Shown here piece after piece: positions 7,461 to 12,360 of a stretch of 12,360 nt of DNA. Made by a program: the position numbers and the translations under genes. The DNA is taken from contig CAYQQJ010000056.1 of the NCBI GenBank assembly GCA_964419935.1, forward strand, positions 1 through 12,360, written 5' to 3'. The number at the start of each line of letters is the position of its first letter. Positions within the stretch are counted from its first letter, which is position 1. This DNA is from CAYQQJ01 sp964419935 (GTDB lineage Bacteria; Pseudomonadota; Gammaproteobacteria; Pseudomonadales; Cellvibrionaceae). Below the pieces are notes generated by a model, which was given only the letters and a program-made list of their open reading frames with translations, searched no databases and was not told where the DNA came from.

Positions 7461-7925
7461 TCAGGCAAATGCGGAGAACGGAGGTGCGCGAGGCGACTGG
7501 GGCCGGAAAATATGCCGCGTCAGAACAGGTGTATGACTGGCGGGGGGTGTGATGCTTTTCAGCTGAAGATCGGGTAGGAGATTGGCTATCGCCGCCGGGC
7601 AGTGAAGAAGGTTTGCTGCGAACGCGCACCAGGAGTGACTGGCTTGCGGATGAGCTTGGTGCGGTTGGTGCTGCGTCGACTGCAGGTGGTCCGAGTGATG
7701 GTCGCTGTGGTGAACGGCATGGTTCGGTTGTGACAGGCTCAGCAGTTGCGCGCTGCCGGCGTTGCCGTAACAGAGTGTGATCCAGGAGAAGGCATCACCC
7801 GCAGTCGGTGTGCCCGGCATGAAGCCTGTCGGAATAGCCGCTCGCACAATAAAACACAGCAAGAGCACGCAGAGCCAGGGCTTGCGTCTGTCGAGCTGAT
7901 TGTGACTTGCTTGCACGGATATCAT
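7461..7925 (-). CDS. DUF2946-like, histidine-rich membrane-anchored protein
   Basis: This is a 154-residue protein with one N-terminal hydrophobic segment (about residues 17-33) that ends in RAAIPTGFMP. Other traits are LCYG (51-54), a His-rich stretch with ten histidines between 69 and 97, then WCAFAANLLHC (Cys100, Cys109), and a C-terminal RPQSPRAPP (141-149). The overall plan (membrane segment, central Cys, His-rich linker, paired Cys, terminal RAPP) is that of DUF2946 proteins, which have no settled function and are often encoded next to TonB-dependent copper receptors. The His-rich part would face the periplasm and could bind a metal ion. The start at the ATG 7925-7923 is the only methionine before the membrane segment; its ribosome binding site is poor. 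It is the first gene of the minus-strand operon, 86 bases ahead of the receptor. Confidence 0.75.
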   Translation of the reverse strand: MISVQASHNQLDRRKPWLCVLLLCFIVRAAIPTGFMPGTPTAGDAFSWITLCYGNAGSAQLLSLSQPNHAVHHSDHHSDHLQSTQHQPHQAHPQASHSWCAFAANLLHCPAAIANLLPDLQLKSITPPASHTPVLTRHIFRPQSPRAPPFSAFA

Positions 7926-7952
7926 GGCAGTGGTTTCTGGGTCGGGAGACTC

Positions 7953-7980
7953 ATTCTAACGCGATTGGCAATTGCTGCAA
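7953..7980 (-). promoter_or_regulatory. Candidate sigma-70 promoter of the receptor operon
   Basis: Read on the minus strand, TTGCAG (7980-7975) is separated by 16 bases from TAGAAT (7958-7953, five of six bases of the -10 consensus). A start near 7946 would leave about 20 bases before the ATG of the DUF2946-like gene. No clear Fur, Zur or CueR-type operator was recognised around it. Confidence 0.4.
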
Positions 7981-8094
7981 CCATCGGAATCTCGTCGGCT
8001 TGAGTCACAGCATTTACTTGCAGCCTGTGCGGGACTTTGCTTAGATGCGGCTTTACGCTTGCTGTTTATATTATCGCTGTTTACAGGGACATTC

Positions 8095-9231
8095 ATGTAC
8101 CACCCATCTGGCTTGTTGACGATCAACCTGAGCGCCATTCAGAGCAATTGGTTGCGTCAGCAGCAAGTGCTGACCGCTGGAACCGAATGCAGTGCCGTGG
8201 TCAAGGCCGACGCGTACGGATTGGGGATGCTCCCGGTCGCGCGCGCATTGCATCAAGTTGGGTGCCGCTCTTTCTTTGTTGTCAGTGTGGCAGAGGGGCG
8301 GGCACTGAGGGGGGCGTTAGGCGTCGAGCCGAATATCTATCTGTTACAGGGCGTGCCAGCCGGTAGTGAATCGGTCTGTGTTGCGGACAAGCTGATTCCC
8401 GTGCTCATCACTCATACCATGGCGCAGCGCTGGCTGGAGTTTTGCGAGGCCGGCAGTCTGACGCATGGGCAACGCCGGTGCGCGATAAAAATCAACAGCG
8501 GCATGAATCGTTTGGGTTTGGACCCGAATGAACTGCAGAGTTTGCTTGCACAGCCGGACTACCTTGCCAGGCTTGGTTGTGAACTGGTCATTAGTCATCT
8601 GGCCTGTGCCGACCAGGTTGACAGTGCGATTAGTGATGCCCAATTCAAAAACTTTACCCAGGTGTTACAACAGATGCGCCAACAGTTACCGGGTTTGCGC
8701 GCGAGCCTCGCAAATTCGGCGGCTGTGCACCAGGGGCATCGCTGGCACTTTGACCTCGTGCGCCCCGGTATCAGTCTCTACGGCGGGAATCCAACCGGAC
8801 TTCCACAGCACCAAATGCAGCCAGTGGTAACCTTGCAGTTACCGGTGTTGCAGTCTCGTCACTTGGCGGCAGGTGCGGCCATTGGCTACGGTGCCAGTTA
8901 TATTTCCGACTGCGAACGCCAAGTGATTGCCGTGGGCGGAGGTTACGGCGATGGCCTGTTTCGCAGCCTCAGCAACAAGGGCCATGTCTGGTTTCGTCAG
9001 CCGCTGCCGATTGTGGGGCGGGTTTCCATGGACTCAATGGTGGTCGATGTGACCGCGCTGCCGGAGTCCGAGCGGCCGGCGGAAGGCGATATGGTGGAGT
9101 TTCTCGGCGATCATCAGGATATCGATACGGTCGCCAGCGCGGCAGGCACTATTGGCTACGAAATATTGACCCGACTAACGGGACGCTATGAGCGACGCTA
9201 TGTCCTCAACGACAAGATTGTGGATCACTGA
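8095..9231 (+). CDS. alr: Alanine racemase
   Basis: This 378-residue PLP enzyme interconverts L- and D-alanine, supplying D-Ala for peptidoglycan. The PLP lysine is Lys37 in SAVVKADAYGLG. The catalytic tyrosine is Tyr265 in AIGYGASY, the same number as in the classical Geobacillus enzyme. Other family motifs are KINSGMNRLG (132-141), SHLACAD, LVRPGISLYGG (221-231) and VGRVSMDSMVVDV. The length is normal for Alr or DadX. The frame is open to 7972, but the ATG at 8095 has AGGGA just upstream and gives the usual N-terminus. An AT-rich TATTAT (8069-8074) may be a -10 element, without a good -35. The gene ends in TGAATG: its stop abuts the birA start with no gap, so the two are coupled. Confidence 0.97.
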   Translation: MYHPSGLLTINLSAIQSNWLRQQQVLTAGTECSAVVKADAYGLGMLPVARALHQVGCRSFFVVSVAEGRALRGALGVEPNIYLLQGVPAGSESVCVADKLIPVLITHTMAQRWLEFCEAGSLTHGQRRCAIKINSGMNRLGLDPNELQSLLAQPDYLARLGCELVISHLACADQVDSAISDAQFKNFTQVLQQMRQQLPGLRASLANSAAVHQGHRWHFDLVRPGISLYGGNPTGLPQHQMQPVVTLQLPVLQSRHLAAGAAIGYGASYISDCERQVIAVGGGYGDGLFRSLSNKGHVWFRQPLPIVGRVSMDSMVVDVTALPESERPAEGDMVEFLGDHQDIDTVASAAGTIGYEILTRLTGRYERRYVLNDKIVDH

Positions 9232-10224
9232 ATGACACCTGCTCAATATGCTCTGGTCCAGCGTCTCGCTGATGGTGGATTCATTTCCGGCGAGGCTCTG
9301 GGCAAAGATTCTGGTATCAGTCGCGCTGCGGTTTGGAAGCAGCTTCAGCAACTGGAGGGCTATGGGCTGAGGGTCGAGTCTGTTAAAGGCCGGGGTTACC
9401 GCATTCCGGGAGGGCTGGATCTGCTTGACAGCGAGGCCATTGTTCGCGAGCTGAAACCAATAAACCGGCCTTACCTGGCGGGGGTACATCTGGAGCCGGT
9501 ACTGGACTCCACCAACAGCTGGCTGATGCGCCAGCTTGCTGCAGGTACCGCCACACCGGGAGTTGCCTGTTTCGCCGAGCAGCAAACGTCGGGGCGCGGG
9601 CGTCGGGGGCGCACCTGGGTGAGCCCGTTCGGGAGAAACCTCTACTGCTCCCTGGCGTGGCAGTTCGAGCAGGGCGTGTCGGCGCTTGAGGGGCTGAGCC
9701 TGGCCGTGGGCGTGGCCACGGTGACGGCGTTGGAGCGGCTGGGTTACCCAGGTGTCAGGCTCAAGTGGCCCAATGACCTCCTGTGGCAGAGCCGCAAGCT
9801 CGGCGGCATGCTGTTGGAAATATCCGGTGATGCCGCCGGCACCTGCCAGGTTGTCATCGGGATTGGCTTGAACATCAACATGCCCCAAGCCTTGGCCGAG
9901 TCCGTCGATCAACCCTGGGCGAACCTGAACGATCTTTTGCAAGCGAACAGTGCGGCACCTTCGCGTAATCGTCTCGCCGGCACCCTGCTGGACGAGCTTA
10001 TAGCGATGCTTCGTCAGTTTCAGCGCGAGGGATTTGCGTCATTTCACTCGCGCTGGGAAGAGCACAATGCACACCTCGGACAACAGGTGATCATGGTGAC
10101 GCCGGCGCGCGAGGTGGCGGGACGCGTATTGGGGATCAATCCCCAAGGCGGACTGCGACTGGAGGTCGACGGCGCAGAGCAGCTGTTTCTTGGGGGTGAA
10201 ATATCCCTTCGGAGTGGTGCGTGA
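9232..10224 (+). CDS. birA: Bifunctional biotin-protein ligase / biotin operon repressor
   Basis: This 330-residue cytoplasmic enzyme activates biotin as biotinyl-AMP and attaches it to carrier proteins such as AccB. Residues about 5-58 form a winged helix (GISRAAVWKQL, then SVKGRGYRIP), so it is the repressor-type BirA that also controls biotin genes. The ligase part has STNSW (93-97), the biotin-binding loop SGRGRRGRTW (120-129), KWPNDLLW with Lys178, and KLGGMLLE (from Lys189), followed by a C-terminal SH3-like domain ending at GGEISLRSG. Its ATG immediately follows the alr stop, and its TGA overlaps the GTG start of coaX. No BirA operator was seen in this window, so its targets lie elsewhere. 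Confidence 0.97.
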   Translation: MTPAQYALVQRLADGGFISGEALGKDSGISRAAVWKQLQQLEGYGLRVESVKGRGYRIPGGLDLLDSEAIVRELKPINRPYLAGVHLEPVLDSTNSWLMRQLAAGTATPGVACFAEQQTSGRGRRGRTWVSPFGRNLYCSLAWQFEQGVSALEGLSLAVGVATVTALERLGYPGVRLKWPNDLLWQSRKLGGMLLEISGDAAGTCQVVIGIGLNINMPQALAESVDQPWANLNDLLQANSAAPSRNRLAGTLLDELIAMLRQFQREGFASFHSRWEEHNAHLGQQVIMVTPAREVAGRVLGINPQGGLRLEVDGAEQLFLGGEISLRSGA

Positions 10225-10949
10225 TACTCGAGGTTGATATTGGCAATACCCGGCTTAAATGGCGGTTGTTGAACTTGGCGGGGCAGGTCAGCCGGCGCGG
10301 TGCAGTCGGCCTCAACGAGTTTGAGGAGTTTGAGGGTCAACTGGCAGATCAGCCTGTTATGACAGTGCGGGCAAGTTGCGTGGCCGGCGTCAGGGCTGAA
10401 GAAGACTTGAGCTTGTTGTGCCAACGGCTGTGGCAAACGACGCCGAGCTTTGCGCGGGTGGTCGACGGCATTGGCGGGGTGGCCATCGGCTATAGTTCAC
10501 CGTCCCGTCTGGGCGTGGACCGTTGGTTGGCAATGATAGCGGGCTACCATCAGCTGAGCAGCGCCTGTGTCGTGATTGATGCCGGAAGTGCGGTGACGGC
10601 CGATTTTATAAGCAATGATGGCCAACATCTGGGCGGCTTGATTTTGCCTGGCGCGCGCTTGATGCGCGATGCCCTGCTGGCACATACGGACGCCGTCAAG
10701 CCCGGTCCGTTAACCCTGCCGCAGAAGTGGATGCCGGGATGCGATACCTTGAGCTGCGTGGAAAATGGTGTGGTTGCCGCGCTCACGGGACTGGTTGCTG
10801 AAATTAGTGATTATGCTGAAAGCCAGTGCGGCGCCGGCGTGCGATATATGGTGTGTGGTGGCGATGCCAATGCGCTCGCATGCCACGATACGCGTTTGAC
10901 TGTGTGCGCCGACCTGGTTCTGGATGGGTTGGCCATCGCTCTTGGCTAA
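10221..10949 (+). CDS. coaX: Type III pantothenate kinase
   Basis: This 242-residue enzyme catalyses the first step of coenzyme A synthesis, ATP-dependent phosphorylation of pantothenate. Diagnostic motifs are the phosphate loop VDIGNTRLKWR (Asp6), GVDRWLAM with the catalytic Asp100, DAGSAVTADF (from Asp120) and GGLILPG (138-144). Length is normal. It starts with GTG at 10221, overlapping the birA stop by four bases (GTGA), which argues for translational coupling. In E. coli the gene after birA is coaA, an unrelated type I kinase; here the same position is held by the non-homologous CoaX, as in pseudomonads. Confidence 0.96.
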   Translation: MILEVDIGNTRLKWRLLNLAGQVSRRGAVGLNEFEEFEGQLADQPVMTVRASCVAGVRAEEDLSLLCQRLWQTTPSFARVVDGIGGVAIGYSSPSRLGVDRWLAMIAGYHQLSSACVVIDAGSAVTADFISNDGQHLGGLILPGARLMRDALLAHTDAVKPGPLTLPQKWMPGCDTLSCVENGVVAALTGLVAEISDYAESQCGAGVRYMVCGGDANALACHDTRLTVCADLVLDGLAIALG

Positions 10950-11005
10950 TCTTTTTGGATATCATTGCGACTCTACAGGTCACACCTGAACGGCGTTTCG
11001 CAGCA

Positions 11006-11036
11006 CCGATGATCACTCAACCACTGCTGTGATCGG
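11006..11036. repeat. Imperfect hairpin downstream of coaX
   Basis: GATCAC (11011-11016) pairs with GTGATC (11029-11034), and CC (11006-11007) pairs with GG (11035-11036) across a 3-base bulge, with a 12-base loop. It lies 57 bases after the coaX stop. No T-run follows, so an intrinsic terminator is not supported. It may be a 3'-end structure or an operator ahead of the SPOR gene. Confidence 0.3.
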
Positions 11037-11074
11037 CACGGCTGACGGCGGCCATAACAACAAAAGCGGATCAG

Positions 11075-11103
11075 GTCTTTGAGTCTGATGTTTCGACTAT
11101 AAA
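11075..11103 (+). promoter_or_regulatory. Candidate promoter of the SPOR-domain gene
   Basis: TATAAA (11098-11103, part of an AT-rich run) is a good -10 element about 20 bases before the ATG. The -35 at 17-base spacing is GTCTTT (11075-11080), which is weak. If used, the leader would be only about 15 bases. Confidence 0.35.
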
Positions 11104-11124
11104 ATACAAGGCAACCCCTCGCTC

Positions 11125-11856
11125 ATGCGCTGGATATTTTTCGTACTTGCAGGTGCAAACGTACTGTTACTGGTGTGGCAGCTTTTGATCGGCCCGCACC
11201 ACGATCCAAGTGCAGCGCCCGTCACTGCCCGACAGGTGCCAAGCGATGTGCCGCCCATTCTGCTATTGAAAGAACGAGTTGCAGGGCAATCGCAATCCGC
11301 AGAGCAAGCCGCTGATGTAGAAACCGCGGGAAGCAGGGGGCCAACTTCGATTGATGCGCCGGTGCAGCCAATGTGCACATACGTGGGGCCGTTCGATTCT
11401 CAGGAGCAGGCGGCACAAATGGAGGAACGCCTGGCGGCTATGGATGTCACGGGCCGTATTACGGACGTGGAAATTCCAGCGGGCCCAGGTTATTGGGTTT
11501 ATCTCGCGCCCTTGGAATCGCGCAAGGAGGCATTGCGCAGCCTGCAGGAGTTGCAGTCGCGCGGTGTTGATAGCTACATCATTCCCAAGGGAGAGCTCGC
11601 CAATGGTATCTCTTTGGGTATGTTCAGCCAGGAGGCCCTTGCTCGTGCGCGCGTGGCGGAGCTGAGCGAGTTGGGTCTGAATCCGGAAATTGATGTTATC
11701 GAGCGGTCCTATAAAGAAATTTGGGTTGCCATTCCCCAGGCGGTTGCGGCCAATTTGGCGGAGCCCGCCTGGCAAAGACTGCTGGAAAACAATAAAAATG
11801 CCAATAGAAGACAAAATTTCTGTTTACATGTTGCTTCCCAGGACAACTTTCACTAG
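11125..11856 (+). CDS. SPOR-domain inner-membrane protein
   Basis: This 243-residue protein has an N-terminal membrane anchor (residues 3-22, IFFVLAGANVLLLVWQLL), a Pro/Ala/Glu-rich linker (about 24-80), and a C-terminal region of repeated SPOR-like units. These are CTYVGPFDSQEQAAQMEERL (84-103), YWVYLAPLESRKEALRSLQ (123-141) with GVDSYII, and GISLGMFSQEALARARVAEL (161-180) with GLNPEI. SPOR domains bind denuded glycan strands of septal peptidoglycan, so a role at the cell envelope or division site is likely. The ribosome binding site (AAGG, 13 bases from the ATG) is poorly placed. SPOR genes at this spot, after coaX and before the tRNA cluster, occur in pseudomonads and relatives. The TAG stop lies inside the -10 of the tRNA promoter. 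Confidence 0.88.
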   Translation: MRWIFFVLAGANVLLLVWQLLIGPHHDPSAAPVTARQVPSDVPPILLLKERVAGQSQSAEQAADVETAGSRGPTSIDAPVQPMCTYVGPFDSQEQAAQMEERLAAMDVTGRITDVEIPAGPGYWVYLAPLESRKEALRSLQELQSRGVDSYIIPKGELANGISLGMFSQEALARARVAELSELGLNPEIDVIERSYKEIWVAIPQAVAANLAEPAWQRLLENNKNANRRQNFCLHVASQDNFH

Positions 11857-11859
11857 AAT
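11831..11859 (+). promoter_or_regulatory. Promoter of the tRNA cluster
   Basis: TTGCTT (11831-11836), a 17-base spacer and TAGAAT (11854-11859, five of six -10 bases) are followed by a C/G-rich discriminator, CCCGCC. This is typical of stringently controlled stable-RNA promoters. A start near 11866 gives a leader of about 50 bases before tRNA-Thr. The whole promoter is inside the last codons of the SPOR gene and its stop codon. Confidence 0.6.
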
Positions 11860-11917
11860 CCCGCCTCCACGTTTTGAGACGCTCTTTTGACGGAGTTGTT
11901 GAGAAACGCGTTGTAGA

Positions 11918-11993
11918 GCTGGCGTAGCTCAGTTGGTAGAGCAGCTGACTTGTAATCAGCCGGTCGGGGGTTCGACTCCTCTCGCCAGCTCCA
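11918..11993 (+). tRNA. tRNA-Thr (anticodon TGT)
   Basis: A complete 76-base cloverleaf with encoded CCA. The acceptor arms GCTGGCG and CGCCAGC pair perfectly; the D arm is GCTC/GAGC; the anticodon stem GCTGA/TCAGC encloses CTTGTAA, with anticodon TGT reading ACA and other ACN codons. The T loop is TTCGACT. First of the three tRNA genes in the window; the E. coli counterpart is thrU. Confidence 0.98.
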
Positions 11994-12192
11994 TTTTTCC
12001 GGCCGCCGCAGGGTGTTTGTGCACCGCTGCGGTGTTTGATTGGCTTAAATGTGAGCCTTGTCTGCCGCCAGGTGGGCGGCAGATCAGCAGCCCGGTGCGC
12101 ATGCGCCGAAGTTTGGGCGAATTGTCCCGAAGTAATCCTCCCCGGGAAGGGGCGGTGCAACGAGCGAATAGTTGCTGGCAATATTGAATTTC
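11994..12192 (+). other. Long structured spacer between tRNA-Thr and tRNA-Tyr
   Basis: These 199 bases hold no credible protein gene but four inverted repeats. CCGCAG+GGTG (12006-12015) pairs with CACC-CTGCGG (12022-12032) across one bulged G. TCTGCCGCC (12061-12069) pairs perfectly with GGCGGCAGA (12075-12083) around AGGTG. GCGCATGCGC (12097-12106) is a palindrome. CCCC (12140-12143) pairs with GGGG (12149-12152). None is followed by a T-run. As no strong promoter is visible before tRNA-Tyr, the spacer is probably transcribed and released by tRNA processing. It may be only a processing spacer, or it may yield a stable small RNA. Confidence 0.5.
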
Positions 12193-12276
12193 GCAGGGGT
12201 TCCCGAGTGGCCAAAGGGATCAGACTGTAAATCTGACGCGCAAGCTTCGGAGGTTCGAATCCTCCCCCCTGCACCA
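12193..12276 (+). tRNA. tRNA-Tyr (anticodon GTA)
   Basis: A complete 84-base class II tRNA with a long variable arm and encoded CCA. The acceptor arms GCAGGGG and CCCCTGC pair perfectly. The anticodon stem TCAGA/TCTGA encloses CTGTAAA, with anticodon GTA. The T arm contains GGTTCGAATCC. Second gene of the cluster; the E. coli counterpart is tyrU. Confidence 0.98.
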
Positions 12277-12285
12277 TTTTTAAAC

Positions 12286-12304
12286 GTACATATTACATAT
12301 GTAC
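12286..12304. repeat. AT-rich perfect inverted repeat between tRNA-Tyr and tRNA-Gly
   Basis: GTACATAT (12286-12293) and ATATGTAC (12297-12304) are perfect 8-base arms around TAC. The repeat fills most of the 31-base spacer, ending 3 bases before tRNA-Gly. In a co-transcript it would present a hairpin, perhaps a processing site for an endonuclease. Confidence 0.55.
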
Positions 12305-12307
12305 AAA

Positions 12308-12360
<53 letters not shown>

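Noticed and set aside
7972..8094. 41-codon N-terminal extension of alanine racemase
   Set aside because: It overlaps the divergent promoter region, and the ATG at 8095 has a ribosome binding site and gives the normal enzyme length.
7926..8094. Fur, Zur or CueR operator in the divergent promoter region
   Set aside because: I looked for the usual palindromes and found none convincing, so regulation by metal is not claimed from the DNA.
9175..9942. Minus-strand open frame of 255 codons
   Set aside because: It is antisense to birA, which has all ligase motifs; the composition is typical of a shadow frame in GC-rich DNA.
9232..10224. BirA operator near birA
   Set aside because: No sequence resembling the biotin operator palindrome was seen; the TTGTAATC match is the anticodon arm of tRNA-Thr.
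11994..12090. Intrinsic terminator after tRNA-Thr
   Set aside because: The hairpins lack a following T-run, and TTTTT directly after the CCA has no stem of its own apart from the tRNA.
11696..12277. Minus-strand open frame of 193 codons across the tRNA genes
   Set aside because: It reads through two tRNA genes in antisense and through the SPOR gene end. Its start is within the tRNA-Tyr flank and no domain is visible.

Overview
The window looks like chromosomal DNA of a gammaproteobacterium, plausibly of the Cellvibrio/Saccharophagus/Marinobacter kind. The main clue is the right end. A birA-coaX pair is followed by a SPOR-domain protein and then tRNA-Thr(TGT), tRNA-Tyr(GTA) and tRNA-Gly(TCC), the last cut by the window edge. 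This is the order found in front of tufB-secE-nusG-rpoBC in Gammaproteobacteria (thrU-tyrU-glyT in E. coli). No mobile element, CRISPR array or phage gene was seen.

Layout. 1-126: non-coding, with a REP-like imperfect hairpin and three short tandem duplications. 127-783 (-): a carboxylesterase of the EstB/YpfH type. 784-1113: divergent intergenic region with two overlapping candidate promoters that share one palindromic -10 region. 1114-1770 (+): an unrecognised multi-pass membrane protein. 1794-7925 (-): five tightly packed genes read right to left: a His-rich DUF2946-like protein, a TonB-dependent outer-membrane receptor, a periplasmic BNR/Asp-box beta-propeller with CxCC and CPHH motifs, a TlpA-like thioredoxin-fold protein with a CxxC site, and a fused GNAT-nitrilase protein (YhcX-like). 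Junctions within the last four are -11 (overlap), +4 and +5 bases, so they are very likely one transcription unit. 7926-8094: divergent promoter region. 8095-10949 (+): alr-birA-coaX, joined by TGAATG and GTGA junctions. 11125-11856 (+): SPOR-domain protein. 11918-12360 (+): tRNA cluster.

How the genes may work together. The minus-strand operon reads like an envelope metal-handling system. DUF2946 proteins are often encoded beside TonB-dependent copper receptors, the small protein has ten histidines in about 29 residues, and the propeller carries clustered Cys/His residues that a thiol-redox protein could maintain. Copper, or another soft metal, is an inference. The receptor itself shows no decisive ligand motif. 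This operon is the best candidate here for an incompletely described system. The plus-strand operon joins D-alanine supply, biotin attachment and CoA synthesis; coaX sits where E. coli has the unrelated coaA. The tRNA cluster has its own promoter, whose -10 contains the stop codon of the SPOR gene, and an unusually long, hairpin-rich spacer between tRNA-Thr and tRNA-Tyr.
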